A stretch of DNA of 64,000 nt from the NCBI GenBank assembly GCA_024305745.1, contig JAHRBS010000009.1, positions 558,001 to 622,000 of the forward strand, written 5' to 3'. Position numbers and translations under genes: made by a program. The DNA comes from Polyporus tsugae (Eukaryota; Basidiomycota; Agaricomycetes; Polyporales; Polyporaceae). This document shows, one piece after another, positions 1 through 8,353 of this stretch; the stretch's first letter is position 1; every line of letters begins with the position of its first letter. The notes beneath the pieces are model-generated. The model had not been told where the DNA came from. It did no database searches and saw only the letters and a program-made list of their open reading frames with translations.

Positions 1-1097
1 TGCACATCCGGCTCCAGATTCGGGAACAGCCCATCAATACGCCGCCCCAGCGCGACAGCCTGCTCCTGCGCGACCGTCTTGTGCGTCTGACACGCGACTC
101 GGAGTGTGCGCAGAGGGTGTCCCCACTCGCACTGGATCATTCCTCTCGGGAACAGCGCGCCCCCGCCTTGAGCCTGAGACTGGCCCTGGGTATCCGGGTC
201 TGCGCACACGAGGTTCAGCCGGGGCAAGACGAGTTCGTCGAGGTTCCCGCAGCCCGCCTCGAGATACACGAGCGCGTCGAGCGTCGGGAGCCAGCGCGAG
301 ACCTGCACGCTGCTCAGGACCAGCCGGCGCAGGTTCGGCCATGCGCGCGCGACGACCGCCGCGTCGTCATCGCTCACCAACATCGCCGACGCGCGGAGCC
401 GCACCTCGACGTCCTCGAGCGTCGCGACGCTCATCATGGGCCGGAACACGCACCCGAGCGAGACCTCCGAGTAGCGCGGGACCTCTTCGGTCTCCTCGAA
501 CTTGGCCGTGCGGAGGCTCGGGAGGCGCTGCGGGGAGAGCTGGAGCGAGTAGGCGTGGTCGTGGGTGTCGGCATTCAGCTTGTTGAAGTGGTCCCAGAGC
601 GAGCGGTGGAACTTGACTTCGAGCTTCTGCAGCGCTGGCGCGTGGAGCGCGACGAGGAACTGGTAGGCGTACGGCAGCCCGCCGCGGATCGTCAGACGAG
701 TCAGGGTCGAGGATGAGAGCTCTGGGAGCGGTTCCGGGCCGAACAGAGGCAGCTCGAGGTGTAGGCTCGTCAGGACGCTGTATCCGGTGAACAGCTGTTG
801 CAGGAGTGGGAGGTGGGCGAGGTCCCGCAGGCGGCACTCGACGTGTGAGAGGACGATCGCTTGTGGCCCCTGGAGGTACTGCAACGTGACCGGCTTGTGG
901 CTCACACCTGCGGCTGAGAGCGACGCCACGAAGGGGGAGAAGTGTGGGATGTTCTTGAGTTCGATGTTTCTCAGGGTGACGATGTCGTTCTCATGTCCGG
1001 TAGTGTCTGACACGGCGACTGTGAGAACGAGAGGCCCGGATTCGCATTCGGCGGAGCCTGGAAGAGCTTGGGCGAGTGCGCGGGGGAGCCTACCCAT
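1..1097 (-). CDS. F-box/LRR-like protein, C-terminal part, runs off left edge
   Basis: One minus-strand frame is free of stops from an ATG at 1097 to the window edge. Its translation has repeated short leucine-rich units (for example LTRLTIRGGL, LRRLVLSSVQ, LDELVLPRLN) spaced like the leucine-rich part of agaricomycete F-box proteins, and near the edge a motif ending LFPNLEPDV. These proteins usually act as substrate receptors of SCF ubiquitin ligases; no F-box is visible in the part present. Just upstream on the minus strand the triplet at 1101-1103 is a TAG inside a typical 3' splice site (TTTTCATAG). The ATG at 1097 is therefore probably internal to an exon, and an earlier exon may lie within 1101-1355. 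The ABM-like gene starts divergently about 380 bp away. The coding call is firm, the family call moderate, and the true start unknown. Confidence 0.6.
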   Translation of the reverse strand, partial: MGRLPRALAQALPGSAECESGPLVLTVAVSDTTGHENDIVTLRNIELKNIPHFSPFVASLSAAGVSHKPVTLQYLQGPQAIVLSHVECRLRDLAHLPLLQQLFTGYSVLTSLHLELPLFGPEPLPELSSSTLTRLTIRGGLPYAYQFLVALHAPALQKLEVKFHRSLWDHFNKLNADTHDHAYSLQLSPQRLPSLRTAKFEETEEVPRYSEVSLGCVFRPMMSVATLEDVEVRLRASAMLVSDDDAAVVARAWPNLRRLVLSSVQVSRWLPTLDALVYLEAGCGNLDELVLPRLNLVCADPDTQGQSQAQGGGALFPRGMIQCEWGHPLRTLRVACQTHKTVAQEQAVALGRRIDGLFPNLEPDV

Positions 1098-1479
1098 CTT
1101 CTATGAAAACCGGGGGAAAGTGGCGCAGAGGCCACTGAGGAAGTTCGACTGAAGGAAGAGGGAAGGAACAGACAGAGCGGGGACGCCTGACGCATTTTGA
1201 CACGAAATTCTGATGTGGATGAACCGCCTTTGATGTTGATGCTTCCCCGGGCCCAAGTTGGCTTTGACATAACCACTTCCAAAGCGTTTGTCCATTAGTG
1301 GAGGAGATGCCGCATCGATGACAAAGGAAGGTGCTCGCACAGTGTCACCTTTCACGCGGCGAGCGCGAGAAGGACTGTTCTGATCGTCCGGCAGCAGTTA
1401 ACCAGCTCCGTGGGAGATGGATCTTGGGTACATATACCTACTCGAATGCACAATCGTTAACGAACCCTCTTGGCGAGCC

Positions 1480-2247
1480 ATGTCCATTCAACGTAAGTCA
1501 TCCGCTTCTATAAGCACTAAGATGAGCACTGACGTTGGACTCCATATAGCAAAGATCGGTCAACTCGTACCTCTCAAGGCGAAACCCGACCAGGGCGACG
1601 CCTTGCAACAGTTCCTAATCACCGGCTACGGCCTCCTCTCTGGCAACCAGGAGCCGGATACGCTGCAGTGGTTCGCGCTCAAATACAACACCCCCGAACC
1701 TAACTACGCAATCTTTGACACCTACGCGGCGGAGAGCGGACGGCAGGCGCACATGACCGGCGAGGTTGCGAAAGCCCTCTTCGCTAACGCTGACACCCTC
1801 CTCGCGACCGTTCCTGATCTCCCCGCCACCAACTTCAACCTCCTCGCGAGCAAGATCAAGCCCCTCTCCGGGGTTGAGAGCGATTCCAAGAAGGGGTTGG
1901 CAGTAGGGTTGAGGGTATTGATCAAGGCGAAGCAGGACCAGATTGCTGCCGTTCGAGAGTTTCTTCAGGTATTGTGCGAACAAACTGAGGTGTTTGAAGG
2001 GAAACTTACCAGGCATGCATAGGGTGCGCTTCCTCTCGTAGAGGAGGAGCCCGAGACCGCGGTTTGGTACGCCATTGAATTCCCTGGAACGAATGTTTTC
2101 GGTATCGTGGACTTCTTCGCGACCCAGGGAGGGCTGGATGCGCACCTCAAGGGAAAGGTTGCTGCAGCTCTGTTCGCGAATGTGGACAAACTGTTAGAGG
2201 AGGGTCCCGAGGTGATCACGACGGAGGTGCTGGCGGTGAAAATCTGA
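1480..2247 (+). CDS. Tandem ABM-like (antibiotic biosynthesis monooxygenase fold) protein
   Basis: Exons 1480-1492, 1550-1968 and 2023-2247 join in frame to about 218 residues. Introns of 57 and 54 nt carry GTAAGT..ATATAG and GTATTG..GCATAG. The protein begins MSIQPKIGQLVPLKAKPDQ and holds two similar halves. Each has a beta strand of the 'LV.LKAK' / 'LRVLIKAKQ' type, a helix, a 'W(F/Y)A(L/I)(K/E)' strand, an 'F.I.D.(Y/F)A..(G/S)' segment, and a 'H..G.VA.ALFAN.D.LL' helix. This is the dimeric alpha/beta-barrel (ABM) pattern duplicated in one chain. Such proteins may be cofactor-free oxygenases or stress proteins; the substrate cannot be told from sequence. It stands alone and is transcribed divergently from the F-box/LRR gene. 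The upstream in-frame ATG at 1417 was not used because it would require reading through the first intron. Confidence 0.75.
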
Positions 2248-3662
2248 GGCTTGGCAGAATCGGCTGGGTTAATAGAGGCCTGGTGTATATGTACTAGTAA
2301 GACTGAAAGAAGGGATTTGTGGGTATCTATGAATCATGCAACGACTGGAAAAACAACTTACGGAGAAATTCAGACAAGAGGCCAAGGTCTCTGGCCCATC
2401 CCCTGACACGGGATACAAGGATGCGTCAAGAGACCTCAAATCCTGGAAAATAGTGACATTGTGCGGAGCTGGTCCTTGACAGAAAACTTGTACGGGTGCG
2501 GTGGCGAGACAATACCGCGCGGGATGGTCGTTGGAGTCGGTGGATGTAGGACGAGGGGCGTGAAAGGTGGGAGAAAATCGCAGAAACCGACCTTAGAGAG
2601 CACAACGCCACGAGCTCAGTCCCTTGTGCACTTTAAATATACTTGAAATCGAGTCCAATGTCAATCGTCGACTCATGCTGGATATGCTAGTGCGCATATA
2701 GCTACTGTAGCCCAAATCAGCCGTGGCCCATGGACCATACGATCGCATAACATACCTTTGCCGCCTCCCACAGATGTTATCTTCTACTAGAAGTGATGAA
2801 GAGAGGTCATTGCAGGCATCCTGGGGAGTCTACTGAAACATTCGTTTGAAAGTACTCGGTATTGGACGGGTAGTTGATTTGAGCGTCCATTTCGGAACGT
2901 TCCGGGGTACTCATTGGCTGAAAAGACAAGTATGGTAATTCAGACGCCCATGAGAGAAAGCCACGTCATCGCCATCCGTGCTTTCTGCACAACGTCCAAG
3001 TCTCCATGACAAACAAGTCAACATCTACTATGGCAGCGCAGAGGAAGATCTCAGAGGGTCTGCTCCAGGGAGGTAACGCGAGATAAAGCTGGGGCTATTC
3101 GCAGGTGAACGGGTCGCAGTGGAGTCATCTACTAATGTTTTCGTTTAATGTCTTCTCACTCAGGATTCTGTGTCCAGTTCAGGGTCAAGCGGAGCTACTT
3201 TGTATCCATACACGTAAGAGGGTCTTTTATTGTCAGTCTGAATTTTTTTTTTCATTTTGTGTGCAGCGGATATCATCTGTATGGGAACACAATTTGCAGT
3301 GAGGCTGAAGGGTAGACAGCTGACAACTGAGGGCGTTCCGGGGGCTGCTTGCAATACACCTATGGTGCAGGCGAGTGCCACTTTCATTGCTTCTGCCACA
3401 TCCTGTCTGTAGCGGGGAGACAACAATGGGTCATACCTGCACACAGCGCGTCCAGCCCGAAGACTGTGGCCCAGTAAGGCAAGGCTACGCTTTGGTTACT
3501 GACCGTAGACCAGACTGTCTATTGTGCTCCATGAATGGTAACATAGATTGAGCCGCCGCCTAGCGGATGTTGAATTCCACCTTCAGGTTCTAATCAACCG
3601 CCATCCCCTCTTCTCCCATCCCCAGCGCCTTTGTATGTCAACTCTCCACGTCTCCAACCACC
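2248..3662. other. Intergenic, no gene recognised
   Basis: Only short overlapping ORFs on both strands, none with recognisable motifs. A T-run lies near 3244-3253. The last ~100 bp are pyrimidine-rich and probably form the leader of the kinase A1 gene. Confidence 0.5.
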
Positions 3663-5294
3663 ATGATTGCGCCGATCGACTCAGAGGAAACACCGTGCTA
3701 TCCGCGGACCGCCGACAGCGTCAACAATGGCATTGGCAAGATTACCCTCAAGCATTATCGTCGGCAGTCCACGATCGACCTCGCCAATCGCTCCGTCCGG
3801 ACGAACTCGGTGTACGAGTTTCTCAACGGTCTGCTGCCCTTCCGACCCGGCCGCAATTCAAGCCTACAGCGGCCGACGTGGACGACGAACCCCTTCCAGG
3901 AGCTTGAGCATGCAGACACTATCGTGGAAGCGGAGGTGGTTGAGCTCTTCGTGAGTATCACGATGTTCGTGTGGGTGGTTGGACGTAAGCTGAACTTCAC
4001 AACCACTAGGTGGAGGCTGTGAACAGCAATGGACTCATTCCTGGGCTTGTGATGGCTAGCTGCGAGAACAGGGCCGACCCGAGGAAGCTAGACGAGACCG
4101 GGCAGAAGATCGACGCTGCGTTCTTCCGGTCCGCGGACGCACTAGACGACGAACGCCCTCACTGGGCTGACTAAGCGGGGGGCGCTGAGTTCAAGAGCGG
4201 CAAGCCGGGCGTCGAGACGAAGGACCCATTCAGCGACCAAGTGGGAAACCCCGAACCCCACTCCGCTGAGCGCACGAAGAACCGAGGGCAGGCGATGACC
4301 TTCGGCGAGCTCGTCTGCGCTATGCAGCAACGCGTGTTCCTGTTCATGCTGTATGTCAATGGGCGGCGATTCCGCCTGCTACGCTGGGACCGGGCTGGGG
4401 TCATCTTCTCTCCGCTAGTCGACTACTTCGAGAACCCGGAGCCTCTGCTCGAGTTCTTGTGGCGCCTCTCGCATCTTGGGGACACTGCGCTTGGACTCGA
4501 CCCGTCAGCTACGCGTCTGTCCTACGAGGGACGGGATTGGAAGACGATGGACCGAGTGGCTCACGACGCACGGTACGACTTCAACCATGAGGAGCGGGAC
4601 CTTGACGCCGACGAGGTCGTGCCAGAGAAGTTCACCTGGCAATACGTCCGCTCGATGTTCGCGGAGTCGATCGCAGACCCCGAGTGGCCTCGATACAAGC
4701 TTCACGTCAATGTCGCCCCCAGAACGACGCGCCCGTTCCTCGTTGGGAAGCCCGTTGTCCGAGCGGACGGTCTAGTTGGCCCTGGCACGCGTTGTTACGT
4801 TGCGTTTGACTGCGACGACCGCCGTTTTGTGTGGCTCAAGGACTCGTGGCGGGCGTCATACGACCTTGTCGAGACCGAAGGCGACGTCCTTGCCTGCTTC
4901 AACGCTGCTGGGGTGGAGAACGTTCCTACTCTTGTGTGCCACGGCGACGTGCGTAAGCAAGTGACGTTGACCGCGCAGTGGTGGGAGGCTCAACACCCGA
5001 AGGGCCCTGATCCCGCGCAAGCACCCCCTCCCCGTCATCGGGCTCGGCTAAACAGTCACGACGATGCACACGGAGCGTCCGTACCGCAACCTGACAACCA
5101 GCCCCCTTCAAGCCCAGGCTTTCGAACGGATTGTCCCATACGCCAACTAACGCACTATCGTCTTGTCACGGAGGAGGTCTGCATGCCTCTGAACGAGTTC
5201 GAGGATGGGCAGCAGCTAGTTTCCGCCGTGCTCGATTGCTTGAATGGTACGTCTCGGCTTTGTCTTGAGATGGAAACTATGCTGATGTTTCTCT

Positions 5295-5299
5295 CCCAG
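5295..5299. repeat. Target-site duplication, left copy (CCCAG)
   Basis: The five bases before the 5' LTR match the five after the 3' LTR (12486-12490). The sequence was the end of a FunK1 intron, including its AG acceptor. Confidence 0.9.
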
Positions 5300-5493
5300 T
5301 GTTACGATACAACTTTTATGATTAGTAATACCACCTGTAACAACCTGTACGACCTGCCCTGAAGCACCTGGTCCGTGCGCAGGCTCCAATACAATATATA
5401 AACCCCTCGAAGCTGCGGTAATTCCCCAGCTTTGAGTTGGTCTTTAGTCCCCCAGTCTTTCGCTTATTGCTAGCGTAAGGTCTGACCTTATCA
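5300..5493 (+). repeat. 5' LTR
   Basis: Begins TGTTACGATAC and ends CTTATCA. It matches 12292-12485 except at 5311 (A versus G), 5351 (G versus A) and 5433 (T versus C). A TATA box and a proposed start site divide it into U3 (5300-5427) and R-U5 (5428-5493). Confidence 0.95.
5395..5402 (+). promoter_or_regulatory. LTR TATA box with start site proposed at 5428
   Basis: TATATAAA lies 33 bp before AGCTTTGAGTT (5428-5438), a normal TATA-to-start spacing. An inverted repeat (CTCGAAGCTG at 5406-5415; CAGCTTTGAG at 5427-5436) surrounds the proposed start. It is perfect over 10 bp in the 3' LTR. Confidence 0.55.
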
Positions 5494-6240
5494 TAACTCG
5501 AAGCTACCCTTTCCTCGACCTACGGCGCACCGTCTTCGTTGCCAACTGTGGCATCCTCATCATCCTCCACTTCTCTCCCTGTCCCGAACCCTCCGCTCAT
5601 CGTGCGTCTCGCCGATGGCACCACCCACCACCTCGTCCCTATATACACCCTCACCAACTCGTCGCCGCCGTCTCCATCGTCGACACCACCCATCCCAATT
5701 CCGCCCCCGCACCTTCATCACCGATCCCCAAGTCCCCTTATCAACTCAGACTCCGATTCCGACTCCGCCACCGCCGTAGATTCTGACTCTGACTCCAACT
5801 CAGACGCCGGCGTCCCCGTTCACATCGCCGTATCCTGACACGTCAATCCCGCGCACGCCACCTTCATCCAAACAAGGGTCAACGCCCCGCTGTTCCAAGG
5901 AACAGAAGTTATGGCGTACATCCCACGCTCCCTTTACTCCGTCCTTCCCGGACACGTCATCTTCCGCTTCCCCGCCACCCCAACAACTCCCGCCTACTCT
6001 CTTTACAGCATCATCGCATCTGTACAACCCACCTATTGGGTATTTCACATCTCCCTTATATCTTACGTTATCGACCAGACCGCTATCTTACACGTGTCCA
6101 TTCCAACCGAGTAGTCAGTGACCACGTGTCACAACTCGGCGCAGGAGACCCCGGTTAGCCATACCGCGGTAAAACTGCTAGTGTAAACCATACCTTGTCA
6201 CGTACCGTACACTTACCCACACCTTCTTTGTATCTAGTGA
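5494..6240 (+). other. Retroelement leader, no firm gene
   Basis: Between the primer-binding region and the first ATG-led ORF. A 99-codon open stretch at 5539-5838 (Ser/Pro/Asp-rich, containing RLADGTTHHLVPIY) has no ATG start, so it is either untranslated leader or the remnant of an N-terminal coding part. Confidence 0.4.
5495..5505 (+). other. Probable self-primer binding site (Tf1-like)
   Basis: AACTCGAAGCT starts one base after the 5' LTR. It is the exact reverse complement of AGCTTCGAGTT at 12420-12430 in the 3' LTR, and pairs with the 5' LTR copy at 5428-5438 with one G-U wobble. No TGG start typical of a tRNA-primed site follows the LTR. In Tf1-type elements the first 11 nt of the mRNA pair with such a site to prime reverse transcription. 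Confidence 0.6.
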
Positions 6241-6873
6241 ATGGACCCTTGGGATCTGCTGCTTGAATCGTACCCAACTCTGTCTCCATCCCCTCCACCG
6301 GTTCTCCGCGCTATAAATGCGCGGGAAGCTAGGGCAACACGGCTTGCGCAGGACAGCGGCACTGTCAATTCCAGAAATCAGACGACGTCAGAGTTGACGC
6401 ACACCTCTTCGACGGCAATCTCCACCAGTGCCACAAACAACCGTGTCCTAACTGGTACCACAGCCAGAACCCCATCGCCTTCCAACTCCCAGAATACATC
6501 CCAATCCCGCGCGAACCGCCACCGGAACCAACAGCTCCGGTACCTGGAGCAACTCACCCAAGAACTCGTGCGCGTCAGCCGACCCCTGAGCCCATTGTAC
6601 GCCCCGGAAGTCCGTACCCACGCACCCGTCCAGAACGCCAGCGAGAACCTACCCCACCTGTCGCACACATCCCCATCCCTGTCCAAGTCGCGGGATCCAC
6701 GGAAGCGTCCCCGGTCGCCGGAAGTAGCCAATTCGAATACCGAGAACTCCCGGAAGAACCCTCGCCTCCAACAGACTCAGACGACGATCAGGAACCTTCC
6801 AGACGTCATAGATCTGACTCAGACGGATTCATCCGTGCCCTCAAGAACCTTGGTCTCCGCGCTTCCCCCATGA
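6241..6873 (+). CDS. Retroelement ORF1, Ser/Pro/Arg-rich, upstream of gag
   Basis: A 210-codon ORF begins with ATG at 6241, directly after the leader. The protein is low in complexity, rich in Ser, Thr, Pro, Arg and Asn, with a short helix-like segment (RNQQLRYLEQLTQELVRVSR, about residues 95-115) and a basic RDPRKRPRSPE stretch near residue 150. No known domain is recognised. Its stop overlaps the gag start as ATGA (6870-6873), an arrangement that would allow termination-reinitiation or a frameshift to make gag. It could be the N-terminal part of gag, a separate accessory protein, or translated by chance; the length and overlap favour a real ORF. Confidence 0.5.
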   Translation: MDPWDLLLESYPTLSPSPPPVLRAINAREARATRLAQDSGTVNSRNQTTSELTHTSSTAISTSATNNRVLTGTTARTPSPSNSQNTSQSRANRHRNQQLRYLEQLTQELVRVSRPLSPLYAPEVRTHAPVQNASENLPHLSHTSPSLSKSRDPRKRPRSPEVANSNTENSRKNPRLQQTQTTIRNLPDVIDLTQTDSSVPSRTLVSALPP

Positions 6874-8258
6874 CCACAGGATCCTTACCCGCTTCCCAAA
6901 ACCCCATCCAACCTCCCGTCCAAACCGCCGGCATCAGCCAACCACCCCGCGCTCATCGAGCAATGGCGCAAACATTTTCATTCAACGCGGCAACACAAGC
7001 GTGGATCTCGGGGGAGATCGCAAACTTCATCGCGGCAACCCAACCCCAATGCGGAGGTAGGAACCACGCCCCACCTAGACTCGCCCAGCCCGAGTACTTC
7101 GACGGCCTCAGCCCAGACTTCGAACAATGGAAGTCTGATGTCCAGGTCTACGTGGCCGGCCTGGACAAAGATCCAGCAATATCTGCCATCTTAGGGTTGA
7201 TTTGCGGCACAACTGTGAACAGATGGAAGCGTAATCTCGTAGAGGACAAGTTTGTGGCAAATGGGAATAGATGGAACTACCCGGACGTAGCAGCATTCTG
7301 GGCTGAGTTGACAGCAAAGTTTAGACCAATAAACTACGTCAACGACGCAATCATCGCACTCGATCAGATTCACATGGGCAATCGCCGGGCCGAAGACTTC
7401 TTTGACGAATGGGAAGATCTGACAGCCCATGCCACGGAAAACAGAGACACGGCTAACAATATTTACCGGCTCAAAAACGCACTACCATCCAGCTACCTAG
7501 TTGCGATCAGCATGATGCCGGTAAAGCCTGTCACCTACGCCCAGTGGAAATCTACGATCATCGCCATGGATAACAATCGCATCATCTTCAACCGCCAGAT
7601 CCGTGACTTCACACGTCGACCACCCCCGCAACAACCACCCCCACGTGCTCCACCTCGGTACCCACCACCGAATGCACCCCCGCGCTATGGTAATCCTCCC
7701 CCACGATATCCGGGAAATGCCCCACGGTATCCATCACAATACCCAGAGTACTCCCCGGTGTTCCCTCCGTCACAATACCTGCCGTACGCCCCAACATCAC
7801 AATACCCGCTGCCCCGACCCTACTACCCACAACGTCCCCAGGTACCCACAATGCCGGGAGACAGACGCACAGGTACAGGAGTCACGTACGGAGGAGCCGG
7901 ACAGCCAATGGACATTGATCGGCTCAGGGCCCGACCATGCCGAAAGTGCGGCGCAAAGCAGACCGAGAAGGGCTCATGTGGAGACATGTGGCATATCCCC
8001 AACCGGACCGGCGCAGCCGCGGTACAGAAGCGCCGATGGGAAGAACGCGACAGTCGCGAAGAATTCCTCGAAGAGGTCAGACGTTTCCATCAAGAAGACC
8101 CCGAGGACTTCCTTGCACAGATTGCCGGGGTAACGGTCCCTACCTATCACGAGGACCCAGAACCACAACACGCACCGGAGGAATACACGGATGGGTACAA
8201 TGAGATACAGCAACAGATGGACGAGTACGAGCAGCATTTTCCCTACGGTCCCACGTAA
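6870..8258 (+). CDS. gag: Gag polyprotein of the chromovirus
   Basis: 462 codons. Residues about 70-240 fit the retrotransposon gag fold (EYFDGLSPDFEQW, then NYPDVAAFWAELTAKF and RRAEDFFDEWEDL). A Pro/Tyr/Arg-rich repeat region follows at about residues 250-335. Near residues 357-375 is a cysteine cluster with spacing C-X2-C-X9-C-X4-H instead of the usual zinc-knuckle C-X2-C-X4-H-X4-C. The C-terminus is acidic. No internal stop is present, so this protein could be made. It forms the particle shell in the cytoplasm and binds element RNA in this family. The start codon overlaps the stop of the preceding ORF, and pol starts 95 nt downstream in another frame. Confidence 0.85.
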   Translation: MTTGSLPASQNPIQPPVQTAGISQPPRAHRAMAQTFSFNAATQAWISGEIANFIAATQPQCGGRNHAPPRLAQPEYFDGLSPDFEQWKSDVQVYVAGLDKDPAISAILGLICGTTVNRWKRNLVEDKFVANGNRWNYPDVAAFWAELTAKFRPINYVNDAIIALDQIHMGNRRAEDFFDEWEDLTAHATENRDTANNIYRLKNALPSSYLVAISMMPVKPVTYAQWKSTIIAMDNNRIIFNRQIRDFTRRPPPQQPPPRAPPRYPPPNAPPRYGNPPPRYPGNAPRYPSQYPEYSPVFPPSQYLPYAPTSQYPLPRPYYPQRPQVPTMPGDRRTGTGVTYGGAGQPMDIDRLRARPCRKCGAKQTEKGSCGDMWHIPNRTGAAAVQKRRWEERDSREEFLEEVRRFHQEDPEDFLAQIAGVTVPTYHEDPEPQHAPEEYTDGYNEIQQQMDEYEQHFPYGPT

Positions 8259-8353
8259 GCGCACATACGCGGCGACCATCACTTTACAATAGTTTTCAGA
8301 ACCGGTTTTCTGCCCTGGACTCGGATGTACCCGTTCCGGGTTGTACTATACCT

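Noticed and set aside
81..837. Plus-strand ORF 81-716 and minus ORF 367-837
   Set aside because: Shadows of the minus-strand leucine-rich frame, which stays open to the window edge.
4241..5362. ORF 4241-5362 as a stand-alone gene
   Set aside because: It starts at GTG after an in-frame TAA and reads through a FunK1 intron into the LTR; it is the middle exon of kinase A1.
5494..5515. tRNA-primed primer-binding site
   Set aside because: No TGG near the LTR end; the sequence matches the LTR itself instead.
5539..5838. 99-codon ORF in the retroelement leader as a separate gene
   Set aside because: No ATG start and low complexity; kept only as a note in the leader.
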